NCBI GenBank assembly: GCA_019694595.1 | Contig: JAIBBQ010000015.1 | Coordinates: 1-58,929, forward strand | Length of the DNA stretch: 58,929 bases | From: Myxococcaceae bacterium | GTDB lineage: Bacteria > Myxococcota > Myxococcia > Myxococcales > Myxococcaceae | Direction: 5' to 3' | Shown here: positions 21,275-29,553 of the stretch, piece after piece | How the letters are laid out: the number at the start of each line of letters is the position of its first letter | Position numbering within the stretch: the stretch's first letter is position 1 | The notes under the pieces: generated by a model | What the model was told of the DNA's origin: nothing | Databases searched by the model: none | What the model saw: only the letters and a program-made list of their open reading frames with translations | Translations under genes and position numbers: made by a program

Positions 21275-22104
21275 CTCGGGAAGCACCCCGGCGGCAGCTG
21301 CAGCCCCGCATCGCTGCCCGCATCACCCGCGCCGCCATCGGCGTCACCCGCGTCGCTCGCCCCGGCGTCGAGGTCGCCCGCGTCCACCGCGCCGGCATCG
21401 ACGTCACCGGCATCGACGCCGCCCGCATCGCCCTCGCCCGCGTCGGGCGCGCCGGCATCGGGTACGCCGGCATCGAGCTGGCCGGCGTCGGCGAGGCCAC
21501 AGCGGAAGCCGCCGTCGGCGGGGCCGCACGCGCGGTCGAGGCACGCGGGGTCCGCACAGTCGGCGCCGCCCACGTTGTCGTTGTCCACGCCGTCGTCGCA
21601 GCGGGCCTCTCGGCAGGTCCCCGCGAGGCAGCCGTTGCCGGTGCCGCAGACGGTGCCGCAGTTGCCGCAGTGCTGCGAGTCGGTCTGGAAGTCGAAGTCC
21701 TCGTCGGTGAGCCCGTCGCAGTCGTCGTCGCGGCCGTTGCAGAGCTCGGGCCCCGGAAGCGCCAGCGGGACGCAGACGATGCCGCCGTCGCAGACCTTGG
21801 CGCCCATGGCGCAGTCGCCCTTGAGCCCGGTGCTGCAGGTGGTGCCCACCTCGGGGAGGTTGTCGTCCACCGCGCCGTTGCAGTTGTCGTCGAGGCCGTT
21901 GCAGGTCTCGGCGACGCAGGTGCCCTTCTTGTAGCAGTACGCGCCCTTGTCGAAGCGCGGCACGCACTGGAAGCCGTCGCCGCAGTCGCCGTCGGCGGTG
22001 CAGGCGAACTTGCCCTGGTCGGGGTCCACCGACGACTTGCAGCCCACCACCGCGCCCACGAGCGCCCCCACCGCCGCCGCCACCACCACGCCGCGCGAAG
22101 CCAT
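21271..22104 (-). CDS. MopE-type metal-binding lipoprotein with Asp-Ala-Gly linker
   Basis: A 277-residue lipoprotein (Cys22 after AVVG). Two MopE-like motifs are present, CNGLDDNCNGAVDD and CNGRDDDCDGLTDE, as in calcium/copper-binding repeats of myxobacterial surface proteins. Other Cys pairs follow (CGNCGTVCGTGNGC). The C-terminal 90 residues are a repeated D-A-G tract ('VDAGDVDAGAVDAG'), which also makes the DNA locally repetitive. It probably sits on the outer surface. ATG 22104 overlaps the upstream stop (TGATG). Confidence 0.85.
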   Translation of the reverse strand: MASRGVVVAAAVGALVGAVVGCKSSVDPDQGKFACTADGDCGDGFQCVPRFDKGAYCYKKGTCVAETCNGLDDNCNGAVDDNLPEVGTTCSTGLKGDCAMGAKVCDGGIVCVPLALPGPELCNGRDDDCDGLTDEDFDFQTDSQHCGNCGTVCGTGNGCLAGTCREARCDDGVDNDNVGGADCADPACLDRACGPADGGFRCGLADAGQLDAGVPDAGAPDAGEGDAGGVDAGDVDAGAVDAGDLDAGASDAGDADGGAGDAGSDAGLQLPPGCFPR

Positions 22105-23192
22105 CAGAACGAACCTCCCACCACCACGCCCGCGGCGCCGCCGCCGACCGCGGGGGCGACCTGCACCGCCGGCGGCCCCTGGGTGACGTCGAGCACCACC
22201 AGCACCGCGGTGACGATGGCCGCGGCCCCGGCGATGGCGAAGGCCACGTCGGCGATGATGGCGTCCGTCTGGGCCTGCAGCGCGAGCGCCCGGGTGCCCT
22301 GGTAGGTCATCGCCACGGGGTCGAAGCCGCCGAGGAGCGACTTCTCTTCGCCGCGGAACTTCACCGCGAAGCCCAGGCCCACCGCGCCCGCGGCCACCGC
22401 GGCGCCGCCGGCCACCCACACGCCGGGGGAGAGGTGCACGCTCGGCCCTTCGACCTCGGCCTCGGCGCCCTTGCCCTTGGCGACCGTCACGTCGGGGTCG
22501 GCCACCTCGCCGGGCTTGAGCAGCATGCGGATCTCTTCGGAAGTCGTCTTGTTCGGGAAGACGTCGATGAGCCGCACCACCGCGAGGTACTTCTTCTTCT
22601 CCACCCGCACCTCGTACTTGGCGGGGGTGAGCTTGCGCTCCAGCGGGGTGAGGCCGACGAGCTCGCCGTTCACGTAGACCTCGGCGCCCGGCACGGTGGA
22701 GCTGAGCTTGAGCACGCCCTGCAGGTCCTTCTCGCCGCGCAGGAAGGGCGCCACCAGGGCGTTCAGGTCCTTGGTGTAGCGGCGGGACGCGATGAGGATC
22801 TGCCGGTCGACCTCGGTCACCACCGACAGCTGGGGCACGTCGTGGAGCCAGAGCTTGAGGAGGTAGTTCTTCTCGTCGCGCCCGAGCTGCCCGGTGACCA
22901 CCTGCCCCACCTGGCTGCCCAGGCTCGAGAGCGCCGACTGCACGCAGCTGGTGTTGCCGGCGCAGTGGGACAGCTCGGTGAAGTCCTTGGCGGGCAGCCT
23001 GGCGCGCAGCTCTTCCCCGGTGAGCACCGGGCGCTTCATCGCCTTGGCGGCGTCCTGCAGCGCACGGGTGGCCTGGCCGGCGAGGCCGATCATCTGGGAA
23101 GGGCTGTCGACCTCCACGATGATCAGCGCGGGCGCCGGCGCGGGGGCGGCGGCGAGCAGCACGCCCAGGGAAGCGGTCAGGAGCACCGTCAT
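22104..23192 (-). CDS. PEGA-domain exported protein
   Basis: A 362-residue protein from ATG 23192 (signal peptide to about residue 18, LGVLLAAAPA). Residues about 25-130 form a predicted alpha/beta domain with a CAGNTSC loop. A PEGA domain follows (about 155-205; VPGAEVYVNGELVGLTPLER, then a KYEVRVEKKKY strand). Two C-terminal hydrophobic helices (about 260-280 and 310-335) suggest membrane anchoring. PEGA domains are common in myxobacterial surface proteins. It is the first gene of the phytase operon. The ATG lies 26 bp from the divergent RluA start, so both promoters must overlap. Confidence 0.8.
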   Translation of the reverse strand: MTVLLTASLGVLLAAAPAPAPALIIVEVDSPSQMIGLAGQATRALQDAAKAMKRPVLTGEELRARLPAKDFTELSHCAGNTSCVQSALSSLGSQVGQVVTGQLGRDEKNYLLKLWLHDVPQLSVVTEVDRQILIASRRYTKDLNALVAPFLRGEKDLQGVLKLSSTVPGAEVYVNGELVGLTPLERKLTPAKYEVRVEKKKYLAVVRLIDVFPNKTTSEEIRMLLKPGEVADPDVTVAKGKGAEAEVEGPSVHLSPGVWVAGGAAVAAGAVGLGFAVKFRGEEKSLLGGFDPVAMTYQGTRALALQAQTDAIIADVAFAIAGAAAIVTAVLVVLDVTQGPPAVQVAPAVGGGAAGVVVGGSF

Positions 23193-23217
23193 GGTAAGGG
23201 CGCACCATACCCCCTCG

Positions 23218-24174
23218 ATGGCACCGGGCGAATCCACAGGCTTCGTCGACCTCACGTTCACCGTGGAGCCGAACTACGCGGGGTGGCGGCTCGACCGGTA
23301 CCTCTGCGAGAAGATCCGCCGGCTGTCGCGGCAGCGGGTGCAGCGCATCATCGAGAACGACCTCATCTGCGCCCGGAAGCTCAAGCCGTCGACCCTGGTC
23401 ACCCCCGGCCTCACCTTCACCCTGCGCCGCAAGGCGTCACTCGAGCCCGAGGTGCCGGCGCCCGACGCGCTCAAGGTGCTGCACCGCGACGACGCGCTGC
23501 TGGTGCTCGACAAGCCCGCCGGCCTGCCCATTCACCCCACCGCCCGCTACCACGCGGGCACGCTGGTCTCGCAGCTCAAGGCCCGAGGCGAAGACGCCTA
23601 CCCCGCGCACCGGCTCGACCGGGAAACCTCGGGGCTCCTGGTGTGCGCCCGCACGGTGGAAGCGAGCCGCACCCTGATGCACGCCTTCATCGGCGGCGAG
23701 GTGCACAAGGAATACCTCGCCATCTGCGAAGGCCAGCCGCCCGACGACAGCTTCCACGTCGAGGCGCCCATCGCCGAAGGCACCGAGCTCATCCGCATCG
23801 CGGTGCGCATCGACCACCAGGTGGGCAAGCCGGCGCGCACCGACTTCCAGGTCGAGCGGCGCTTCGAGCGCGGGGGCGAGCGCTTCGCGCTCCTGCGGTG
23901 CTTCCCGCGCACCGGGCGGCAGCACCAGATCCGCATCCACTTGCACCACGCCGGCTTCCCGCTGGTGGGCGACAAGATGTACGGGCCCGACCCGGGCTAC
24001 TTCGACCGCTTCTCCAAGCACGCGCTGGAACCCGAAGGGTGGGCCCGGCTGCGCCTGCCGCGCCACGCGCTCCACGCCGCCCGCCTGTCGCTCGCGCACC
24101 CGGTGAGCCGCGCGCCGCTCGCCTTCGAGTCGCCGCTGCCCGCGGACCTCGATGCCTTCCTCGACGGGCCTTGA
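23218..24174 (+). CDS. RluA-family 23S/tRNA pseudouridine synthase
   Basis: A 318-residue enzyme. An S4-like RNA-binding domain (about 10-75; RLDRYLCEKIRRLSRQRVQR) precedes the catalytic domain with motif AHRLDRETSGLLV, whose Asp is the universal pseudouridine synthase nucleophile, then KEYLAIC and the RTGRQHQIRIHLHHAGFPLVGD motif of the RluA/RluD group. Complete and probably active on rRNA; exact target position cannot be read. Confidence 0.93.
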   Translation: MAPGESTGFVDLTFTVEPNYAGWRLDRYLCEKIRRLSRQRVQRIIENDLICARKLKPSTLVTPGLTFTLRRKASLEPEVPAPDALKVLHRDDALLVLDKPAGLPIHPTARYHAGTLVSQLKARGEDAYPAHRLDRETSGLLVCARTVEASRTLMHAFIGGEVHKEYLAICEGQPPDDSFHVEAPIAEGTELIRIAVRIDHQVGKPARTDFQVERRFERGGERFALLRCFPRTGRQHQIRIHLHHAGFPLVGDKMYGPDPGYFDRFSKHALEPEGWARLRLPRHALHAARLSLAHPVSRAPLAFESPLPADLDAFLDGP

Positions 24175-24221
24175 AAAAACTTCCGGGCAGCCCCCCCGGC
24201 GCCATGGCCGGAAGGCTGCCC
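24174..24221 (-). terminator. Intrinsic terminator of the dihaem lipoprotein gene
   Basis: On the minus strand a stem GGGCAGCC/GGCTGCCC (8 bp, 24185-24192 with 24214-24221) is followed by GGAAG and a run of six T (24174-24179). Alternative pairing CTTCCGG/CCGGAAG is possible. It lies between convergent genes and overlaps the RluA stop codon. Confidence 0.6.
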
Positions 24222-24258
24222 CACGTGCCCCACGCCGCGGCATCGAGCCGCGACGGAC

Positions 24259-26247
24259 TTACAGGGTCTTCAGGTACGCGAGCAGGTCGGAGCGCTGGCC
24301 TTCGCTCAGGCCGCTGGTGCGCCCGTGGCGGTCGCCGTCGTCGCGACCGATGCGCTCTTCCAGGGAGAAGGCCGAGCCGTCGTGCAGGTACGGCGCCGAG
24401 CGGGCGAGGCCCAGCAGCGACGGCACGTTGATGCCCTTGGTCATCACCACGCCGTTGTCCGGGTTCGCGCCGGAGTGCACCAGGGTGCCCACGTCGGCGT
24501 TGGTGTTGTTGGTGAGCGCCTCGCCGGTGTGGCAGCTGTTGCAGCCCGCCGAGGCGAAGACCGCCGCGCCGCGCTGCTGCTGCTCGGTGAGCTCGGGCTT
24601 CCTGTACGGGTTGGCCGGCGCCGGCAGCGAGTCGATGTAGCTGGCGATCTGCCCGGCGATCTTGTCGCCCACGCCGCGGCCGCCCATGCGCTCGCGCACG
24701 GTGTGGTCCATGAAGGCGCCGAGCGAGGGGAACTCGCCGCTCCAGTGGTACGGCGCGGTGGCGAAGATCTTCCGGCCGGCGAGCGCGGGCGTCTGACGCG
24801 GCCCGTCGGGGAAGCTCCACACGTGACCGTCGTCGCGGCCCGCGAGGTGGCAGGTGCCGCAGGACACGTTGGTGGCGCTCGAGCTCATGCGCTCGTCGAT
24901 GGCGTCGAAGAACAGCCGGCGGCCGGCGGCGAGGTCGGGGGTGAGCGTGTCGCTCGCCACCTGGATGGGCTTCTGCATGTTGACGACCTGGGCCGCGTCG
25001 CCCTTGCCCTGCGCCTGCAGCAGCTCCACGCGGTGGTCGAACTGGCTGTACACGTAGGCCGACAGCCCGTCCTTGGTGAGCGCGATGCCGTCGGGGCCCG
25101 CGCCGACCTGCACCACCGAGCGAATGGTGGTGCCGGTGCTCTTGAAGTCCACGTCGGCGCCTTCGCGGCGGTAGACGGGCATCACCGAGACGTTCGAAGT
25201 CTCCTTGCTCACCACGAAGACGAAGCTGCCGGTGGCGTCGATGGCGGCGACGGTCGGGCCCTGGATCGGCCGGCCGGTGGTCGCGGCGGCGAGGGTCGAC
25301 GCGGGGAAGTCCTTCTTCGAGGAGTTGCCCGAGCTCGAGCCCGAGCCGAAGCAGGAGCCCAGGTCGTCGACCGCGGGGGTCGCGCCGCCGCTGCCGGTGT
25401 CGACCGCGAGCAGACCCGCGGTGGCGACCGCGCCGATGTTGCACGGCCCGCCGCCCGAGTAGTACCCGCCCGAGAGCGACGGGCGGCGGCCGATGGCGGC
25501 CTCGCGCGCCCACACCAGCGGCACGAAGGCGCGGGCGCCGTCGGGGGTGGCCACCACGTCGGCCAGCGCACGCGCGCGGAAGGTCACCGAGCCGGAGCTC
25601 GAGCCGCTGCCGTTCGCCAGCGCCGTCTTGTTCGCTTCCTCGTAGACGCCGATCTTCGACTGCAGCACCTGCGGGGTCTTGAGGTCGACTTCCACCACCT
25701 CGCCCGCCTTGTAGAGCGAGACCAGCGCGCGGTCGCCCACCACCGCCACGCCGCGGGGCTCCGCGCCCACCGGCAGCTCCCACACCGGCGAGAGCGTCTT
25801 GGTGTCGATGGCGGTGAGGGTGCCGAAGTCGGCGGTGTCGCGGGTGGTGGCGCTCACCACGAGCAGCGACTTGCCGTCGTTGGTGAGCGACAGGCCGTAC
25901 GGCTCGAGGCCGACCTGCACCTTGGCCGCTTCCTTCCAGTCGCCGCGGCGGATGACGCTCACCGTGCCGTCGCCGGTGTTGCTCACGTAGATGGTGTCGT
26001 CGGGGCCGACCAGCACCCGCGCCGCGCCCGCGCCGACCTGCACCTGGCTGACCTTGGTCTGGCTCTTGGTGTCGATGACGTTCAGCGTCGCGCTGTCGGT
26101 GTCCACCGCGTACAGGAAGGCGTCGTCGGTCGACAGGGCGAGCGAGCCGGCGGCGCGTGACCGGCTGGCCGCTTCCTGAGAGCCACAGCCGAAGGACAGC
26201 GCGGCGGCGAGCGCCCCGAGCACCAGCGAACGAGAGAGGACCGACAT
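24259..26247 (-). CDS. Beta-propeller/dihaem cytochrome c lipoprotein
   Basis: A 662-residue lipoprotein (lipobox LSFGC) with AGGAGG 6 bp before ATG 26247. Residues 45-420 are YVTN-like propeller repeats (for example LYAVDTDSATLNVIDTKS and IYVSNTGDGTVSVIRRGD). The C-terminal 230 residues carry two CxxCH haem sites (CGTCH 463-467 and CNSCH 569-573) in the arrangement of dihaem cytochrome c peroxidase/MauG-type domains, with a conserved-like NVPSLLGLARSAPYLHDGS stretch. Propeller-dihaem fusions are known in many proteobacteria, often without proven substrate. Probably an outer-membrane or periplasmic electron-transfer or peroxidase protein. Confidence 0.85.
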   Translation of the reverse strand: MSVLSRSLVLGALAAALSFGCGSQEAASRSRAAGSLALSTDDAFLYAVDTDSATLNVIDTKSQTKVSQVQVGAGAARVLVGPDDTIYVSNTGDGTVSVIRRGDWKEAAKVQVGLEPYGLSLTNDGKSLLVVSATTRDTADFGTLTAIDTKTLSPVWELPVGAEPRGVAVVGDRALVSLYKAGEVVEVDLKTPQVLQSKIGVYEEANKTALANGSGSSSGSVTFRARALADVVATPDGARAFVPLVWAREAAIGRRPSLSGGYYSGGGPCNIGAVATAGLLAVDTGSGGATPAVDDLGSCFGSGSSSGNSSKKDFPASTLAAATTGRPIQGPTVAAIDATGSFVFVVSKETSNVSVMPVYRREGADVDFKSTGTTIRSVVQVGAGPDGIALTKDGLSAYVYSQFDHRVELLQAQGKGDAAQVVNMQKPIQVASDTLTPDLAAGRRLFFDAIDERMSSSATNVSCGTCHLAGRDDGHVWSFPDGPRQTPALAGRKIFATAPYHWSGEFPSLGAFMDHTVRERMGGRGVGDKIAGQIASYIDSLPAPANPYRKPELTEQQQRGAAVFASAGCNSCHTGEALTNNTNADVGTLVHSGANPDNGVVMTKGINVPSLLGLARSAPYLHDGSAFSLEERIGRDDGDRHGRTSGLSEGQRSDLLAYLKTL

Positions 26248-26515
26248 GTGCTGCCTCCTGGGAACGACCTTGTCCGACAACCGTGCTCCACGACACCCGG
26301 CCGAAAGGCTGACATTCCTGCCGTGGTGGGTCAGGCAGTGACGTCACCCAACCCTTCGATATTCATTGGCTCTGCGAGACCCCTGGTCCTGCGTACCCCC
26401 GGAAAATGCAGCAGTCGTGCCGCCCCCGGGGGTGTGTCGACGTCGTCTGATGGGTTGCCCTGGGGCGCCAAGGCGATCAACTGTGGACTGCTCGCCTGAA
26501 ACCTAAGCACCTCCC
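26248..26515. promoter_or_regulatory. Divergent promoter region with palindrome GTGACGTCAC
   Basis: A 268-bp region between the dihaem lipoprotein (minus) and the histidine kinase (plus). It holds a perfect 10-bp palindrome GTGACGTCAC (26338-26347) and TTGTCCGACAA (26270-26280) just before the minus-strand gene. Either could be an operator. No clear sigma-70 or sigma-54 pair was found and there is no gene. Confidence 0.35.
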
Positions 26516-28036
26516 ATGGCCAAATCGCAAACCGTCGACCTGCTGAGCTTCAGACGGACCTTCACCCTGGTCATCGCGCTGCTGGTGATTCCGTCGGCGG
26601 GTCTCTCGGGCTTCGGCGTGCTGGCGATCACCAACGCGCGCGCGGCGGTCGAGAAGAAGGTCGAGCAGGTGTGGCGTGGGCGGCTGGCGACGATGGCGAC
26701 CGCGCTGGAGACCGACCTCGCGGCGGCGCGCATCGAAGGCCGCGGGCCGCTCTCGCTGTCGGCGGGCGGCGAGAGCCTGCTCGAGGCCACCTTCCGCCTC
26801 GGCCCCGAGCCGCGCGGGGTGGAGTCGACCGACCCGAAGCTCAAGGCGGCGGTGACCAGCCTGGAAGCCCAGCTCGCCTCGGTCCCCGAGCGGCCGCTCT
26901 TCTTTCCGTACGCCACCCCGCAGGGCACCGCGGTGCTGGCGGCGGTGCGGGTGGACGACCACCTGGAAGGCGGCCGGGTGTCGCTCGCCGCGCTGGAGCG
27001 CCTGCTGGGCCGCCACGCGCCCGCGGATCTCCCGGCCGAGGAACGGGCGCGCTTCCGCATCGAGCCGCTGCAGCGCGAGTCGCCCGAAGGCGTGCTGGGC
27101 CGGGTGGCGAACGGGGTGGCCGAGGTGCGGGAAGCCGCGCTCGGCGAGCCCGAGCTCGGCGCGTACGCGCTCGACGGCGCGCTGCTCGGCTTCCGGCTGG
27201 TGGCGCACGCGCAGGGCATCGACCCGGTGGCGCAGGCCTCGAGCCGCAACCGCACGCTCTACGGCATCCTGCTGGGGGCCTTCTACGTGGCGATGGTGAG
27301 CGGGGTCATCTACACCGGCCGCACGCTGTACCGCGAAGCGCGGCTGTCGCGGCTCAAGACCGACTTCGTGAGCCTGGTGAGTCACGAGCTGCGCACGCCG
27401 CTCACCTCGATTCGCATGTTCATCGACACCCTGGCGATGGGCCGGGTGAAGAACGAGGCCGAGACCAAGGAAGTGCTCTCGATGCTCTCGCGCGAGACGG
27501 CGCGGCTGTCGGAGATGATCGAGACGGTGCTCGACTGGTCGCGCATCGAGCGCGGGCGCAAGCAGTACGACCGCCAGATGACCGAGGTGGCCCCGGTGGT
27601 GGCCGCGGCGGTGGACGCCTTCAAGGCCCAGCGCCACGGCCTGCCGTACGCGCTCTCCGTGGAAGTCCCCCAGGGCGTGCCTCGGGTGAACATCGATTCC
27701 GCCTCGGTGGCGGGCGCGATCTTGAACCTGCTGTCGAACGCCTACAACTACACCGGCGACGACAAGCAGCTGCGGCTCACCGTGCGGCACGAGCGGCGCA
27801 AGGTGCTGGTCGCGGTGCAGGACAACGGCATGGGCATTCCCCGCCGGGAGCGGAAGAAGATCTTCGAGCGCTTCTACCGGGTCGACAACCGCCTGAGCCG
27901 CAGCACCGAAGGCTCGGGCCTGGGCCTGTCCATCGCGCAGCGCATCGTGCAGGCGCACGGCGGCGAGCTCACCGTCGAGAGCGAGCTGGGCAAGGGCAGC
28001 ACCTTCACCATTCACCTGCCGGTGGCCGCGGAGTAA
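26516..28036 (+). CDS. Membrane sensor histidine kinase
   Basis: A 506-residue kinase. TM1 at about 17-38, a 200-residue extracytoplasmic sensor region of unknown type, TM2 at about 245-265, then HisKA directly (no HAMP is obvious), with phospho-acceptor His290 in [13 protein letters not shown]. The ATP-binding domain has N-box [16 protein letters not shown] and GSGLGLSIA, all intact. AAACCTAAGCACCTCCC precedes the ATG. It is followed after 15 bp by an OmpR-type regulator, its evident partner. Confidence 0.92.
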   Translation: MAKSQTVDLLSFRRTFTLVIALLVIPSAGLSGFGVLAITNARAAVEKKVEQVWRGRLATMATALETDLAAARIEGRGPLSLSAGGESLLEATFRLGPEPRGVESTDPKLKAAVTSLEAQLASVPERPLFFPYATPQGTAVLAAVRVDDHLEGGRVSLAALERLLGRHAPADLPAEERARFRIEPLQRESPEGVLGRVANGVAEVREAALGEPELGAYALDGALLGFRLVAHAQGIDPVAQASSRNRTLYGILLGAFYVAMVSGVIYTGRTLYREARLSRLKTDFVSLVSHELRTPLTSIRMFIDTLAMGRVKNEAETKEVLSMLSRETARLSEMIETVLDWSRIERGRKQYDRQMTEVAPVVAAAVDAFKAQRHGLPYALSVEVPQGVPRVNIDSASVAGAILNLLSNAYNYTGDDKQLRLTVRHERRKVLVAVQDNGMGIPRRERKKIFERFYRVDNRLSRSTEGSGLGLSIAQRIVQAHGGELTVESELGKGSTFTIHLPVAAE

Positions 28037-28051
28037 GGGGCCTCCGAACCC

Positions 28052-28735
28052 ATGGCCGAGCAACCGCGAATCCTGGTGGTGGAAGACGACCTCTCCATCC
28101 TCACCGGGGTGGCGATGAACCTCCGGTACGAAGGGTACGAGGTGCTGCAGGCGCAGGACGGCCGCGACGGGCTGCAGAAGGCGCTCGACGAGCAGCCCGA
28201 CCTGCTGATCCTCGACGTGATGCTCCCGCGGCTCAACGGCTTCGAGGTGCTGCGCGAGCTGCGCGGGCGCGGGCTCACCATTCCGGTCGTCATCCTGAGC
28301 GCGAAGGGCCAGGAGCTGGACAAGATCACCGGCCTCAACCTGGGCGCCGACGACTACGTGGTGAAGCCGTTCGGCTTGCAGGAGCTGCTCGCGCGGGTGA
28401 AGGCGGTGCTGCGGCGCCAGCAGCGGGAGACGGCGACCGTCACCTTCGGCGACGTGGTGGTCGACCTGCGCGCCCGCAGCGTGACGCGCCACGGAAAGCC
28501 GGTCGACCTCACCGCGCAGGAGCTCAAGGTGGTGCTCCACTTCGCGAGCCACCCCGGCCGCACCTTCTCGCGCGACGAGCTGCTCGCGGCGGTGTGGGGC
28601 TACGGCTACGAAGGCACCGCGCGCACGGTGGACAACTTCATCAGTCAGCTGCGCACCAAGCTCGAGCCCGACTCCGATGCGCCGCGCTACCTGGTGACGG
28701 TGCGCGGCCAGGGCTACCGGCTCGACGTGAGCTGA
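28052..28735 (+). CDS. OmpR/PhoB-family response regulator
   Basis: A 227-residue regulator. Receiver with acidic pocket E11-D12-D13, phospho-acceptor Asp55 (LLILDVMLPR), and Lys105 (YVVKPF). The C-terminal winged helix-turn-helix contains the family pattern ELLAAVWGYGYEGTARTVDN and the final YRLDVS strand. It pairs with the kinase 15 bp upstream. The signal sensed is unknown; the nearby phosphate-scavenging operon makes a phosphate role conceivable, but nothing in the sequence proves it. Confidence 0.93.
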   Translation: MAEQPRILVVEDDLSILTGVAMNLRYEGYEVLQAQDGRDGLQKALDEQPDLLILDVMLPRLNGFEVLRELRGRGLTIPVVILSAKGQELDKITGLNLGADDYVVKPFGLQELLARVKAVLRRQQRETATVTFGDVVVDLRARSVTRHGKPVDLTAQELKVVLHFASHPGRTFSRDELLAAVWGYGYEGTARTVDNFISQLRTKLEPDSDAPRYLVTVRGQGYRLDVS

Positions 28736-28751
28736 CCGGAGCGGACGCGAC

Positions 28752-29261
28752 TTACTTCGCGGCGCCGACGGCCTTGGCCAGCCGCGCGAGGAAGGTCTTC
28801 GGCTCGAGGAAGGTGACCTCCACGAAGCCGAAGCGCAGGCGCATGCTGTCGCCGACCTGCGCGCGCTCCTGGGGGGCGATCTTCCGGCCCGCGACCCAGC
28901 TGCCGTTCTTGCTCTCGGCGTCGACCACCACCCACTTGCCGGCCTTGGCGTCGTTCTGGAGGTAGGCGTGGAAGCGGCTCACCGAGCCGTCGTCGATGAC
29001 GATGTCGTTGGTGTCCACCCGGCCCACGGTGACGCCGAACACGAAGGGGTTGGCGGCGCCCACCACCTTGCGGACCTCGAGCACCATGGCGTCGCCGCCC
29101 GCGGGCCGCGACTGGGCGGTGCCGGTGAGCGTCGGCAGCGCGGGGTCGGCCGCACGGCTGGTGGGCGTTTCCCAGACAAGCACCGGACAGTCGAGCGAGC
29201 GCTCGAGCTCGGCCCGGTTCGACAGAAAGCGCCGCGCGTATTGTGAGAGCCCCTGCCCCAT
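28752..29261 (-). CDS. FHA-domain protein
   Basis: A 169-residue protein from ATG 29261 (a GTG three codons upstream is an alternative). The FHA fold covers about 75-155: VTVGRVDTNDIVI (conserved G-R and N), SVSRFHAYL (the S-x-x-H pTreonine-binding pair), SKNGSWVAG (N-G) and a final strand. All key residues are present, so it should bind phosphothreonine, probably from Hanks-type kinases like that at 13497-15173. The N-terminal 60 residues have no recognised domain. It ends 16 bp from the convergent response regulator. Confidence 0.85.
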   Translation of the reverse strand: MGQGLSQYARRFLSNRAELERSLDCPVLVWETPTSRAADPALPTLTGTAQSRPAGGDAMVLEVRKVVGAANPFVFGVTVGRVDTNDIVIDDGSVSRFHAYLQNDAKAGKWVVVDAESKNGSWVAGRKIAPQERAQVGDSMRLRFGFVEVTFLEPKTFLARLAKAVGAAK

Positions 29262-29284
29262 GCGGCGCACACTAAGATGCCTTC

Positions 29285-29545
29285 ATGCACCGGCGCTACA
29301 CGATCCATCGCGATGGCGATCTCCTCGTCGAGGAGCTCGACGCTTCCGGCAAGCCCATCGACCCCGAGCCCGTGCCGGCGGAAGACCGGCTCCCCATCGA
29401 GCTCACCCTGCTCGCCCCCGACGGCGACGCCAACGCCAAGGCCGCGCTGATGGACCTCGTCGAGCTGGCGCTGGAGATGGAGCTGGAGGACGAGGGCGAC
29501 GCCAAGAAGCGGCCCAAGAGCTTCAAGCTCAACGTGCTGAGCTAG
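29285..29545 (+). CDS. Small acidic protein of unknown function
   Basis: An 86-residue protein with GC-rich codon use like its neighbours. It has beta-prone N-terminus (RRYTIHRDGDLLVEEL) and an acidic helix (ALMDLVELALEMELEDE). The ATG is 23 bp from the divergent FHA gene start, so little room exists for a leader; TAAGAT at 29273-29278 could be a -10 box for a nearly leaderless transcript. No family recognised. It ends 8 bp before the convergent Ig-like lipoprotein gene. Confidence 0.55.
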   Translation: MHRRYTIHRDGDLLVEELDASGKPIDPEPVPAEDRLPIELTLLAPDGDANAKAALMDLVELALEMELEDEGDAKKRPKSFKLNVLS

Positions 29546-29553
29546 TACTCAGA

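Noticed and set aside
21300-21480. Regularly spaced short repeats that could look like a CRISPR array
   Set aside because: They are in-frame codons of the Asp-Ala-Gly tract with no spacers of constant length.
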